Shown in pieces: positions 7,663 through 14,473 of a stretch of 16,043 nt of DNA. The position numbers were made by a program, and so were the translations under genes. Every line of letters starts with the position of its first letter. Position 1 is the first letter of the stretch. The DNA comes from Jatrophihabitans sp. (lineage in GTDB: Bacteria > Actinomycetota > Actinomycetes > Mycobacteriales > Jatrophihabitantaceae): NCBI GenBank assembly GCA_025966255.1, contig JAOPVG010000150.1, positions 1 through 16,043 of the forward strand, read 5' to 3'. The notes under the pieces were generated by a model that saw only the letters and a list, made by a program, of their open reading frames with translations, was not told the origin of the DNA and made no database searches.

Positions 7663-8210
7663 CCGCAACCGGGAAAGGCGCGACCGCGGCGGGGAAGGGC
7701 GCGCCGACGCCCGCGCCGCCCGACCCGGAAGCGGGATTGCTGGACTGGGGCGGGGTGGCCGTGCTCTGTCTGTGCGGCGCGCTGGCGGCCCTGCTCGAGG
7801 CGCTGCTCGTGCCGCTCTACGCCGGCAGCGTGCTCGTGCCCATTGCCGTGGTGCTCGCAGTCGCCAGCAATGTGCTCCTGCCGCGGATGGCGCGCATCTT
7901 CGTGCCTGGCACCCTGCCGGCCGCGCTGCCGTTCCTGGCCTGGCTCATCGTCATCGTGGTGTTCGGGGTCCTCGCGCGACCCGAGGGCGACGTGATCCTG
8001 CCCGGCGGCTCAGGCGGCCTGCAGTGGGTGTCCTACGGCGTCATGCTCGGCGGGGCGCTGGCCGGCACCGTCGCCGTGGCGACCTCCACACCGTTCGTCC
8101 CGCGCCCCCCGGCCAACCCGGCCGAGCGACCCGGCCCGACGAGCCGACCGGGCCCGTCCAAACGACCAGGCCCGTCGACGCCGCCGGGTGGCAAGACCGT
8201 CAGCCGGTGA
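7659..8210 (+). CDS. Small four-helix membrane protein with a proline-rich repeat tail (DUF6113-like)
   Basis: A 183-residue protein of unknown function, likely in the cytoplasmic membrane. A Gly/Ala/Pro N-terminus with a repeated GKGA (6-9 and 12-15) precedes four hydrophobic segments at about 32-55, 58-78, 88-106 and 122-143. The tail after residue 145 is basic and proline-rich and contains three tandem hexads, [12 protein letters not shown] and RPGPST (157-174). The ATG overlaps the mshB stop (ATGA), so it is translated with mshB. Small membrane proteins directly after mshB occur in other actinobacteria (Rv1171 position in M. tuberculosis, DUF6113 in Streptomyces, from memory), which makes the pairing probably conserved; a role in mycothiol metabolism or transport is guesswork. 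Its last 11 bases overlap the convergent DUF1269 gene. Confidence 0.8.
   Translation: MTATGKGATAAGKGAPTPAPPDPEAGLLDWGGVAVLCLCGALAALLEALLVPLYAGSVLVPIAVVLAVASNVLLPRMARIFVPGTLPAALPFLAWLIVIVVFGVLARPEGDVILPGGSGGLQWVSYGVMLGGALAGTVAVATSTPFVPRPPANPAERPGPTSRPGPSKRPGPSTPPGGKTVSR
8127..8180 (+). repeat. Three 18-bp tandem repeats encoding RPGP(T/S)x
   Basis: Three imperfect 18-base units lie in frame in the tail of the small membrane protein, encoding [12 protein letters not shown] and RPGPST. They differ at several bases, so the protein repeat is better kept than the DNA repeat. The number of units could vary between strains. Confidence 0.65.
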
Positions 8211-8742
8211 ACGGTTCCCGGTTCGCCTCGCGCAGCGCCTCCTGAACGGCCTGCACGGCCGCCGGGGGCATGTCGGTCTCGACCAGTTCGGCGTGCGGGA
8301 ACCGGGCCAGCTCACGCTGCAGATCGGCCACCGAGACGTGGCTGACCAGCAGGGCGAGCGCGGTGCGGCCGGGCGGCACCGCCTCACGAAGTTCGGCGAT
8401 GGTGGCGTCCTTGACGCCGGTGTCGCGCAGCTTGGCGTAGAGGGCGCCCCCGCCGGCGCTGGCCGCGCCGACCACGAGGCCGCCGATCGGGCCGCCGAAC
8501 AGCGTGCCGAGGAGCAGGCCCCACACGCCGGCGCCGACCCCGGCCTGGCCCGGCGTGACGTCGGTGGTCTCCCGGACGTGGGAGGTGCCGTCCGGGTCTC
8601 GGCGGATGATCACGGCGTCGTGCAGTTGCAGTTCCTGGTCACGCTGCAGCCGGGCGGCGGCGAGCAGGAATTCCTGCGCGCGCAGCGGGTCGTCGAACGA
8701 GATGACGAGCAGCTTGCTGTTCTCCGGAGGCGTCTGCGTCAT
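8200..8742 (-). CDS. DUF1269-type membrane protein
   Basis: A 180-residue protein of unknown function. The N-terminus (KLLVISFDDPLRAQEFLLA) and the following DAVIIRRDPDG match the start of DUF1269 proteins. The centre (about 67-102) is a glycine-rich hydrophobic segment, LLLGTLFGGPIGGLVVGAAS, resembling a glycine-zipper helix pair. The C-terminal half (about 107-175) is soluble and alternates ALALLVSHVSVADLQRELA with VETDMPPAAVQAVQEAL. The role is unknown; association with the membrane is likely. The ATG at 8740-8742 has no Shine-Dalgarno, but TAGACT lies seven bases before it, suggesting its own leaderless transcript in addition to read-through from the acetyltransferase gene 10 bases upstream. 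The gene ends within the last 11 bases of the convergent membrane-protein gene. Confidence 0.85.
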   Translation of the reverse strand: MTQTPPENSKLLVISFDDPLRAQEFLLAAARLQRDQELQLHDAVIIRRDPDGTSHVRETTDVTPGQAGVGAGVWGLLLGTLFGGPIGGLVVGAASAGGGALYAKLRDTGVKDATIAELREAVPPGRTALALLVSHVSVADLQRELARFPHAELVETDMPPAAVQAVQEALREANREPFTG

Positions 8743-8749
8743 GGGATCG

Positions 8750-8755
8750 AGTCTA
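8750..8755 (-). promoter_or_regulatory. Possible -10 box for a leaderless DUF1269 transcript
   Basis: Read on the - strand, TAGACT (TANNNT) lies seven bases before the ATG and overlaps the TAG stop of the upstream acetyltransferase gene. The spacing fits transcription starting at or next to the start codon. No -35 is evident, and the overlap with a stop codon makes a chance match possible. Confidence 0.35.
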
Positions 8756-9712
8756 GGACGAGTCGGTCGACGGGTCGGTGCGGTACCGGTAGTCGTGGTG
8801 CGTGCGGTAGTCCAACTGCTCGTACAGGCGCACTGCCGGGAGGTTGGCGGCCGAGACCTCCAGATGGCTGCGCCGCGCGCCGCCGGCTGCGCCCCAGGCC
8901 CACAGCGCCCGCATGACCGTGCCGGCCAGCCCGGTGCGCCGACGCTGCGGGTCGACCTCGACCGCGGTCACGCCCAGCCACTCGTCGTCGATCGTGCCGC
9001 GGCCGATCGCGGCGGCGTTGCCGTGGTCGTCGCGAACGGTGACGAAGGCCACGTGGTCGTGGCGGACGAGCAGCGCCCGGGCGGCCGGGCTGGCACCGGT
9101 CCCGTCGCGGTAGCGGCGCAGCCAGGCCTCGTCGGGTTGGGCGGCCACCTCCACGGTGGGTCCCACGGACCCGGGCCCGGACTGCAGCACATCCAGGCGG
9201 GCGGTCATCACGTGCACGTCGTCGCTGCCGGGCCAGCCGCGTTCGGCCAGCCCGGCATCGAGCAACCGCCGCGACTCGGTGGCTACCTGCAGCCGCAGCG
9301 GGAGCCCGCGCTCGGCGTACCAGGCCCGCGCCGCGGCCAATGCGTCGTCGAGCGGCAAGCCCGGTGGGCGTAGGGGCAGCACCGAGTTGGCGCGGCCGGT
9401 GAATCCGTCCGACGCGCGGAGCAGCCAGCCGCCCAGCTCCGCCGTCTCAGCGGCCCGCCAGCCGCGCGCGACGACGTCGTCCAAAGCGAGTTCCTCCGCC
9501 GCCGATGGGGGCACCAGCCGGGCGATCGAGACGAGGGGGAGCGGCACTTCGACCGGCCCATTGCGGGTCTCGACCAGGGCCGTCAGGTCGTCCAGCGTGA
9601 CGAGATCACCGACCACGTCACCGAGGTGCAACTGCCCGTCCGGGCGGCGTTCGAGCACCCGGCGCACGCTCACCCGGCGACCCACCCAGCTTGGCTCCAG
9701 CACGGACGGCAT
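8753..9712 (-). CDS. GNAT-family N-acetyltransferase, Rv0428c-like
   Basis: A 319-residue protein. The C-terminal GNAT fold is shown by the acetyl-CoA loop VEVDPQRRRTGLAGTVMRAL (251-270), preceded by the beta strand with GRGTIDDEWLGVTA and followed by LEVSAANLPAVRLYEQLDY (284-302), the usual final motif. The N-terminal part (about 8-67: SWVGRRVSVRRVL ... VETRNGPVEVPLPLVSIARL) looks like the SH3-like domain that some actinobacterial GNATs carry, as in M. tuberculosis Rv0428c. The middle (WRAAETAELGGWLLRASDGF, about 85-104, and onward) resembles a degenerate first GNAT lobe. The acceptor is unknown; a protein or small amine is possible. The ATG start gives the expected N-terminus. It is divergent from fdxA with 43 bases between, and is followed by the DUF1269 gene after 10 bases, so the two form a short operon. 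Confidence 0.87.
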   Translation of the reverse strand: MPSVLEPSWVGRRVSVRRVLERRPDGQLHLGDVVGDLVTLDDLTALVETRNGPVEVPLPLVSIARLVPPSAAEELALDDVVARGWRAAETAELGGWLLRASDGFTGRANSVLPLRPPGLPLDDALAAARAWYAERGLPLRLQVATESRRLLDAGLAERGWPGSDDVHVMTARLDVLQSGPGSVGPTVEVAAQPDEAWLRRYRDGTGASPAARALLVRHDHVAFVTVRDDHGNAAAIGRGTIDDEWLGVTAVEVDPQRRRTGLAGTVMRALWAWGAAGGARRSHLEVSAANLPAVRLYEQLDYRTHHDYRYRTDPSTDSS

Positions 9713-9721
9713 ACTAGGACA
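9691..9721 (+). promoter_or_regulatory. Possible fdxA promoter
   Basis: TTGGCT (9691-9696) and TAGGAC (9716-9721) are spaced 19 bases apart and would start transcription about 28 bases before the fdxA GTG. The -35 lies within the first codons of the divergent acetyltransferase gene. Both boxes are imperfect, and the long spacer makes this a weak call. Confidence 0.3.
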
Positions 9722-9744
9722 CGCCGCGCTGAATGGATCGCCCC

Positions 9745-9750
9745 GGAGGA
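9745..9750 (+). promoter_or_regulatory. Shine-Dalgarno that fixes the fdxA start
   Basis: GGAGGA at 9745-9750 lies five bases before the GTG at 9756. The frame is open far upstream through the opposite acetyltransferase gene, so this site and the conserved MTYVIAEPC N-terminus decide the start. Confidence 0.85.
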
Positions 9751-9755
9751 GCCCA

Positions 9756-10082
9756 GTGACTTACGTGATCGCCGAGCCGTGCGTCGATTTGCTGGACAAA
9801 GCCTGCATCGAGGAATGTCCCGTCGACTGCATCTACGAGGGCGGGCGGATGCTCTACATCCACCCCGATGAGTGCGTCGACTGCGGTGCCTGCGAGCCGG
9901 TCTGCCCGGTCGAGGCGATCTTCTACGAGGACGACCTTCCGGAGAAGTGGCGTGACTACACGGCCGCCAACGTCGACTACTTCAACGAGCTCGGTTCGCC
10001 CGGCGGCGCGTCGAAGGTCGGCAAGGTCGAGGCGGATCCGCAGTGGATCAAGGATCTGCCGCCTCAGGAGACCGAGCACTGA
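9756..10082 (+). CDS. fdxA: Seven-iron ferredoxin FdxA ([3Fe-4S][4Fe-4S])
   Basis: A 108-residue cytosolic electron carrier, very close to actinobacterial FdxA/FdxC and to the Azotobacter FdI type. It begins MTYVIAEPC. Cysteines 9, 17 and 50 are placed to bind the three-iron cluster; 21, 40, 43 and 46 (ECVDCGAC) to bind the four-iron cluster; Cys25 matches the extra non-ligand cysteine of that family. The C-terminal third (WRDYTAANVDYFNELGSPGG, then ASKVG) is the conserved extension. The GTG start has GGAGGA upstream. Known partners of such ferredoxins include cytochrome P450s and oxidoreductases; the partner here cannot be told. In many actinobacteria dapC follows this gene, but here the gene ends four bases from a convergent neighbour and no aminotransferase is present. 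Confidence 0.96.
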   Translation: MTYVIAEPCVDLLDKACIEECPVDCIYEGGRMLYIHPDECVDCGACEPVCPVEAIFYEDDLPEKWRDYTAANVDYFNELGSPGGASKVGKVEADPQWIKDLPPQETEH

Positions 10083-10086
10083 CCCG

Positions 10087-10914
10087 TCACAGGGCATACA
10101 TCGTCGCAACGACCGCGGTCGAGGACACTCCGGCGACGGACTTCCAGCCGTCGCTGCGCGTCCATTGCTTGCCGTTGTAGGCCACCTTGTCGATGCCGAG
10201 CTTGCTGGCGTTGGCCACGAGCCAGGCGACCGTCTGCCATCGCGCGCCCGGCACCTGGACGGTCTGCCCGACAGCCGTCGGCGTGGTGATGCCGAGCTCG
10301 CGGCTGACCTGAGCGGCGACCTTTGCCGTGGTCGCGACCTTCGTCGGCTTGGCGAAGCTGCACGAGACGCCGGCCGGCGTGGTGCCCAAAAACGCGTCGG
10401 TCAGTGCCTTGGCCTCGGGCTCGTGCTGGGCGTAGAGGGTGCCGTCAGCCGAGATCTGAACGTCCTGGACGGCCACGGCCAGCGGCAACTTTTCCCAGTT
10501 CGGAACCGCGACGAGCTTGTCCAGGAACTCCTTGGTCGCCTCGCCCACGTCGGTGAGCGCGGCGGCACTGCCGCCGCCCCAGCCCTGGGACGGGCGTTGC
10601 TGCAGCACGCCGACGGAGTCGCGGTCGCCCTGGCCGGGCGGGACGTTCATGAGCTTGCTCTCCTGCAGAGCGGCGCCGAGCACGAGCACGATGGCGCGGC
10701 TCGGCAGGTTGACCCGGTACTTGGTGACCGCGCCGACCATCGTGGCGGCGACGCTCGCCTGCTCGGGATCGAGTTGGTAGCCGCCGATCGTGCAGGAATC
10801 TGCGGTGAACTGGGACTTCGCGGTTGTCCAGAACGCGCGGACGGCCAGGGCAGCACCGATCATGACCACCACGACGAGGGCGGCCAGGAACAGGCGCGTG
10901 TTACGGGTAGCCAT
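10087..10914 (-). CDS. Membrane-anchored lysozyme-like (putative murein hydrolase) protein
   Basis: A 275-residue protein with a signal anchor at about 8-27 (LFLAALVVVVMIGAALAV) and an outside domain. Residues 74-113 carry AIVLVLGAALQESKLMN and DRDSVGVLQQRPSQGWGG. These resemble the active-site region of lysozyme-like and lytic transglycosylase domains, in which Glu85 (the E of QES) would be the catalytic acid and the S-x-G-x-x-Q-x-R-P run lines the substrate cleft. The C-terminal part (about 190-275) is a separate module ending SDGWKSVAGVSSTAVVATMY, which I do not recognise. Streptomyces homologues have been labelled heavy-metal transporters, but nothing here supports that. The gene starts five bases after dapD ends, so the two are co-transcribed, which fits a cell-wall role. 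It is convergent with fdxA, with four bases between. Family is fairly sure; enzymatic activity is inferred. Confidence 0.75.
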   Translation of the reverse strand: MATRNTRLFLAALVVVVMIGAALAVRAFWTTAKSQFTADSCTIGGYQLDPEQASVAATMVGAVTKYRVNLPSRAIVLVLGAALQESKLMNVPPGQGDRDSVGVLQQRPSQGWGGGSAAALTDVGEATKEFLDKLVAVPNWEKLPLAVAVQDVQISADGTLYAQHEPEAKALTDAFLGTTPAGVSCSFAKPTKVATTAKVAAQVSRELGITTPTAVGQTVQVPGARWQTVAWLVANASKLGIDKVAYNGKQWTRSDGWKSVAGVSSTAVVATMYAL

Positions 10915-10919
10915 GGCGC

Positions 10920-11870
10920 TCAGACGTTGGCGTGCAGCGCGTCATTGAGGGTGACACCGCCCCCGCTGCGCGGGCGGGCCTCCAGAGCGCCGGAGACGCT
11001 GTTGCGCCAGAACTGCCAGCCGGACGTGCCGGAGAGTTCGCCGGCCTTGACGATCCGTCCGTCGGGCAGCGTGAGCTTCGAGCCGGCCGTGACGTAGGTG
11101 CCCGCCTCGACGATGCAGTCGTCGCCCAGCGAGATGCCGATGCCGGCGTTGGCGCCGATCAAGCAGCGCCGACCGACGGAGATCTGCTCCTTGCCGCCGC
11201 CCGAGAGCGTTCCCATGATCGACGCGCCGCCGCCGACGTCCGAGCCGTCGCCGACCACCACGCCGGCCGAGATTCGCCCCTCGACCATGGACGCGCCGAG
11301 GGTGCCCGCGTTGTAGTTCACGAAGCCCTCGTGCATCACGGTCGTGCCCTCGGCGAGATACGCACCGAGGCGGACGCGGTCGGCGTCGGCGATGCGGACG
11401 CCGCTGGGCACCACGTAGTCGGTCATCCGCGGGAACTTGTCGACGCCGTAGACCTGGATCGGCCCCTTGCGGCGCAGCGCGAGACGGGTGCTCTCGAAGT
11501 CCTCGACCGGGCAGGCGCCGACGCTCGTCCACACCACATTGGGGAGAACGCCGAAGATGCCGTCGAGGTTGACGGTGCGGGGTTGTACGAGTCGGTGCGA
11601 GAGCAGGTGCAGGCGCAGGTAGGCGTCGGGTGCGCTCGCCGGCGGGGCGTCGAGGTCGATCTCACAGACGGTGACGTCGAGGCGGATGCGGCGCCCGGCG
11701 GCGGATTCCTGGCTGCCGGTCAGCGACACCAGTTCGTGCGGAGCGGACGCCGCCCGCGGCAGCGAACCCAGGCTGGGCGCCGGGAACCAGGTGTCGAGAA
11801 TGCGCTCGGCCGCCTCGCCCGAGGCGACGGTCGTCGACAGGCCATACCCCCATGCATTGCGTCCGCTCAC
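10920..11870 (-). CDS. dapD: DapD, tetrahydrodipicolinate N-succinyltransferase
   Basis: A 316-residue cytosolic enzyme that transfers succinyl from succinyl-CoA to tetrahydrodipicolinate in the succinylase route to diaminopimelate and lysine. The C-terminal half is a left-handed beta-helix of hexapeptide repeats ([68 protein letters not shown]). The actinobacterial (Rv1201c-like) form is recognisable from NAWGYGL at the N-terminus and [12 protein letters not shown] at about 115-126. Glu197 in MVEGRIS corresponds to the catalytic glutamate of the M. tuberculosis enzyme, and the acyl-CoA loop [12 protein letters not shown] (220-231) is present. The start is GTG; it has no Shine-Dalgarno, but TAGGGT lies six bases upstream, pointing to a leaderless mRNA. 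It is divergent from dapE and followed by the lysozyme-like gene. Confidence 0.97.
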   Translation of the reverse strand: MSGRNAWGYGLSTTVASGEAAERILDTWFPAPSLGSLPRAASAPHELVSLTGSQESAAGRRIRLDVTVCEIDLDAPPASAPDAYLRLHLLSHRLVQPRTVNLDGIFGVLPNVVWTSVGACPVEDFESTRLALRRKGPIQVYGVDKFPRMTDYVVPSGVRIADADRVRLGAYLAEGTTVMHEGFVNYNAGTLGASMVEGRISAGVVVGDGSDVGGGASIMGTLSGGGKEQISVGRRCLIGANAGIGISLGDDCIVEAGTYVTAGSKLTLPDGRIVKAGELSGTSGWQFWRNSVSGALEARPRSGGGVTLNDALHANV

Positions 11871-11876
11871 GCCTCA

Positions 11877-11882
11877 ACCCTA
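11877..11882 (-). promoter_or_regulatory. -10 box of a leaderless dapD transcript
   Basis: On the - strand TAGGGT is followed by six bases and then the dapD GTG. TANNNT placed 6-7 bases before a start codon is the usual signature of leaderless transcription in actinobacteria, and there is no Shine-Dalgarno. No clear -35 is visible. Confidence 0.6.
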
Positions 11883-11957
11883 GCCAGCGGCGGCTGAAGA
11901 CCTGGATTGGCCGACCAACACGGAGCTTAGGTATCGGCCGGCACAATGCCGTCCGCG

Positions 11958-11963
11958 TAGCCT
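11958..11963 (+). promoter_or_regulatory. -10 box of a leaderless dapE transcript
   Basis: TAGCCT lies seven bases before the GTG at 11971, the spacing of a leaderless promoter, and no Shine-Dalgarno is present. It supports 11971 rather than the ATG at 11986 as the start. No -35 is evident. A second, weaker candidate (TTGGCC near 11907 with TAGGTA near 11928) could drive a longer transcript. Confidence 0.5.
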
Positions 11964-11970
11964 CTCGGAC

Positions 11971-13044
11971 GTGCTGGATCTGGGTATGGACGCCGCCGCG
12001 TTGACCGCGGCGCTGGTCGATGTGGAGTCGGTGTCCGGGAATGAGGAACGCCTGGCCGACCTCGTGGAGGAGGCCCTGCGTGCTTATCCGGCGCTGACCG
12101 TGGCGCGCGACGGCAACGTGGTGCTCGCGCGCACATCGCTCGATCGGGCGCAGCGCGTCGTGCTTGCTGGTCACCTCGACACCGTGCCGATCGCGTCGAA
12201 CGTGCCGTCCCGCTTGGACGGCGACGTATTGCACGGCTGCGGTACGTCGGACATGAAGTCGGGGCTCGCGGTGATGCTGCGGGTTGCGCACCTGGTGGGC
12301 CGCGGTGACCTTGACCCGCGGGTCGACCTCACCTGGGTCGCTTACGACTGCGAGGAGGTCGAGGCCGCGCGCAACGGGCTGGGGCGACTGGCCCGCACGC
12401 GTCCGGCCGAGCTGGCCGGCGACCTCGCCATCCTGCTCGAGCCCACGTCCGGTGCGGTCGAGGGCGGCTGCCAGGGCACGCTGCGGGTCACGGTGCGGGT
12501 GCCCGGCGTGCGGGCCCACAGCGCGCGGTCGTGGCTCGGCACGAATGCGATCCATGCCGCGACTCCGGTCCTGGCCCGCCTTGCGGCCTACGAGGCGGGG
12601 GTCGTAGACGTGGACGGGCTCACCTACCGCGAGGGCCTCAACGCGGTGGCGATCAGTGGCGGCGTCGCCACCAACGTCATCCCCGACGAATGCACGGTCA
12701 CGGTGAACTTCCGCTTCGCGCCGGACCGCTCCGAGGCCGATGCCCTGGCCCACGTGCGGGACGTCTTCACCGACTTCGAGGTCGCGCTGGCCGACAGCGC
12801 GCCCGGTGCCCGCCCTGGGCTCGACTCGCCGGCCGCCGCCGCCTTTGTCGCTGCGGTCGGAGGGGAGGCGCGGGCGAAGCTCGGCTGGACGGACGTCGCC
12901 CGCTTCGGCGAGCTCGGCATTCCCGCGGTGAACTTCGGGCCAGGTGATCCGAACCTTGCACACAAGCCCGAGGAGCACGTGTCCGTTGCGGCGATCCTCG
13001 AGGCCGAGGCCGCCCTGGTCCGCTTCCTCGGATCGCGACCGTGA
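11971..13044 (+). CDS. dapE: DapE, succinyl-diaminopimelate desuccinylase
   Basis: A 357-residue zinc peptidase (M20 family) that removes succinate from N-succinyl-LL-diaminopimelate, giving LL-diaminopimelate for cell wall and lysine synthesis. Metal-site motifs are [10 protein letters not shown] (His68, Asp70), [11 protein letters not shown] (Asp94), [10 protein letters not shown] (Glu128 as catalytic base and Glu129 as metal ligand), LLEPTSG (Glu157), and the C-terminal [12 protein letters not shown] with the final histidine. The dimerisation lid lies at about 170-280 and contains [19 protein letters not shown] at the N-terminus matches the mycobacterial protein as I recall it and supports the GTG start at 11971; an ATG at 11986 is the alternative. 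Divergent from dapD, with a leaderless-type -10 box. The stop overlaps the start of the MOSC gene. Confidence 0.96.
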   Translation: MLDLGMDAAALTAALVDVESVSGNEERLADLVEEALRAYPALTVARDGNVVLARTSLDRAQRVVLAGHLDTVPIASNVPSRLDGDVLHGCGTSDMKSGLAVMLRVAHLVGRGDLDPRVDLTWVAYDCEEVEAARNGLGRLARTRPAELAGDLAILLEPTSGAVEGGCQGTLRVTVRVPGVRAHSARSWLGTNAIHAATPVLARLAAYEAGVVDVDGLTYREGLNAVAISGGVATNVIPDECTVTVNFRFAPDRSEADALAHVRDVFTDFEVALADSAPGARPGLDSPAAAAFVAAVGGEARAKLGWTDVARFGELGIPAVNFGPGDPNLAHKPEEHVSVAAILEAEAALVRFLGSRP

Positions 13045-13580
13045 TGCGGGTCGAGGCGGTACACCGCGGCGCCGGGCACCACTTCAGCAAGGCGACCGTC
13101 CCGGCGATCCAGTTGCGCACCGGACTCGGCGTCGCCGGCGACGCCCACCTCGGCGTGACCGTGCAGCACCTCTCGCGGGTCAGACGGGACCCGAGCGCAC
13201 CGAACCTGCGGCAGGTGCATCTGATTCACGGGGAACTACTCGACGAACTGGCGTCCGCGGGATTCGTCGTCGCGCCGGGAGACCTGGGCGAGAACATCAC
13301 TACGCGCGGGATCGACCTGCTCGGCCTGCCGACCGGCGCCGTCCTCGCTCTGGGGGCCGACGCGCTCGTCGACATCACCGGCCTGCGCAACCCGTGCCTG
13401 CAGCTGGACCGGTTCCAGGACGGATTGCAGCGGGCCGTGCTGGACCGCGCCGACGACGGCAGCCTGATCCGCAAGGCGGGCGTGATGGGCGTGGTACTGC
13501 GCGACGGCGAGGTGCGCGCCGGGGACGAGATCGCCGTGCGGCTGCCGGTCGGACCGGCCCTTCCGCTCGAGCCGGTGTGA
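13041..13580 (+). CDS. MOSC-domain protein
   Basis: A 179-residue protein made almost wholly of a MOSC domain, the fold of the molybdenum-cofactor sulfurase C-terminus, which is thought to handle sulfur or the molybdenum cofactor. Diagnostic segments are [20 protein letters not shown] (80-99) and [14 protein letters not shown] (112-125), in which Cys119 is the conserved cysteine expected to bind the sulfur or metal centre. [19 protein letters not shown] (144-162) completes the barrel. Stand-alone MOSC proteins such as YiiM and YcbX act on N-hydroxylated substrates; the substrate here is unknown. The start is either GTG at 13041 (GTGA overlap with dapE) or ATG at 13044, one codon later. It is translationally linked to dapE, with no obvious functional reason. 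Confidence 0.88.
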   Translation: MMRVEAVHRGAGHHFSKATVPAIQLRTGLGVAGDAHLGVTVQHLSRVRRDPSAPNLRQVHLIHGELLDELASAGFVVAPGDLGENITTRGIDLLGLPTGAVLALGADALVDITGLRNPCLQLDRFQDGLQRAVLDRADDGSLIRKAGVMGVVLRDGEVRAGDEIAVRLPVGPALPLEPV

Positions 13581-13582
13581 CG

Positions 13583-13630
13583 AGTTGTCCGCCCCTCGCG
13601 TCGCCCCGGCAACGTGCAGGGCGGACAACT
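13583..13630. repeat. Perfect 12-bp inverted repeat before the first LOG gene
   Basis: AGTTGTCCGCCC at 13583-13594 is exactly matched by its reverse complement GGGCGGACAACT at 13619-13630, with 24 bases between. It starts two bases after the MOSC stop and ends 12 bases before the proposed -10 box of the LOG gene, covering the -35 region. It could be the transcription terminator of the dapE-MOSC unit (no T run follows) or an operator for a dimeric regulator. The sequence alone does not decide. Confidence 0.7.
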
Positions 13631-13642
13631 GTGGGCGGGCGA

Positions 13643-13648
13643 TACCGT
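13643..13648 (+). promoter_or_regulatory. -10 box of a leaderless LOG transcript
   Basis: TACCGT is followed by six bases and the ATG at 13655. There is no Shine-Dalgarno in front of this start. The spacing is that of leaderless actinobacterial genes. A -35 is not clear, because the region is occupied by the right arm of the inverted repeat. Confidence 0.5.
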
Positions 13649-13654
13649 CGGCTC

Positions 13655-14467
13655 ATGACCAACAAGCCGGTGGGCCGGACGGAGCATCAACGGGGTCCGG
13701 TGATTCTGCGCCGCACCCAGGTCAAGGCGGGCACCACCGACCAGCGCCTGCTGGACTCCCAGGGCAGCTCGGACTGGGTGCACACCGATCCGTGGCGCGT
13801 CCTGCGCATTCAGAGCGAGTTCGTCGAGGGCTTCGGGCTGCTCGCCGAGCTACCCGCCGCGGTGTCGGTCTTCGGCTCGGCGCGCACGCCGGTCGACCAT
13901 CCGGAGTACGCCACCGGCATGGCGCTCGGCGGGGCGCTCGCGCGGGCCGGCTTCGCCGTGATCACTGGCGGCGGCCCGGGTTCGATGGAGGCCGTCAACC
14001 GCGGCGCGTCGGAGGCGGGTGGGACCTCGGTCGGCCTCGGCATCGAGTTGCCGTTCGAGCAGAGCCTCAACGCCTGGGTCGACCTCGGCGTCAACTTCCG
14101 CTACTTCTTCGTCCGCAAGACGATGTTCGTCAAGTACGCCCAGGCGTTCGTGATCCTGCCCGGCGGCTTCGGCACGCTGGACGAGACCTTCGAGGCGTTG
14201 ACCCTCGTCCAAACCCAGAAGGTCACTCGCTTCCCGGTGATCCTTTTCGGCCGCGACTACTGGAGCGGTCTCGTGGAGTGGCTGCGCAACACCGTGGAGG
14301 CCGCGGGCAAGATCAATGCGCCCGACCTTGACCTCATGTACATCACCGACGACGTCGAGGATGCGGTCGCGCGGATCGTGGAGGCCGAGAAGTCGCGCTC
14401 GGAGCAGAGCGAGGCCGAGCAGGCCGTCGTGGCGGAGAGTCTCGCGCAAATCCACGACGGCGAGTAG
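13655..14467 (+). CDS. LOG-family (TIGR00730) Rossmann-fold protein, long form
   Basis: A 270-residue cytosolic protein of the lysine-decarboxylase-like LOG family. Members cleave the riboside from nucleoside 5'-monophosphates, most notably cytokinin precursors. The nucleotide-binding motif is GGGPGSMEA (105-113), the family signature is PGGFGTLDE (169-177) and the RK pair of VRKTMF is at 154-155. SVFGSARTPVDHPEY starts the Rossmann core; about 65 residues before it (WVHTDPWRVLRIQSEFVEGF at 41-60) and a charged C-terminal helix distinguish this longer form. The ATG at 13655 is supported by the position of the conserved N-terminal segment and the -10 box six bases upstream; the same frame is open far upstream through dapE but encodes nothing recognisable there. 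Six bases separate it from a second, shorter LOG gene. Confidence 0.92.
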   Translation: MTNKPVGRTEHQRGPVILRRTQVKAGTTDQRLLDSQGSSDWVHTDPWRVLRIQSEFVEGFGLLAELPAAVSVFGSARTPVDHPEYATGMALGGALARAGFAVITGGGPGSMEAVNRGASEAGGTSVGLGIELPFEQSLNAWVDLGVNFRYFFVRKTMFVKYAQAFVILPGGFGTLDETFEALTLVQTQKVTRFPVILFGRDYWSGLVEWLRNTVEAAGKINAPDLDLMYITDDVEDAVARIVEAEKSRSEQSEAEQAVVAESLAQIHDGE

Positions 14468-14473
14468 CCGCCC

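Noticed and set aside
9156..9755. In-frame upstream extension of fdxA
   Set aside because: It lies opposite the acetyltransferase gene, and the conserved N-terminus and GGAGGA place the start at 9756.
11662..12978. Long open frame of about 438 codons on the - strand opposite dapE
   Set aside because: It covers both dapE and part of dapD, is rich in Arg/Gly/His and resembles no family; dapE is unambiguous on the + strand.
12944..13654. In-frame upstream extension of the long LOG protein through dapE and the MOSC gene
   Set aside because: It overlaps two well-supported genes in another frame and is an Arg/Gly/Pro-rich run; the ATG at 13655 fits the family.
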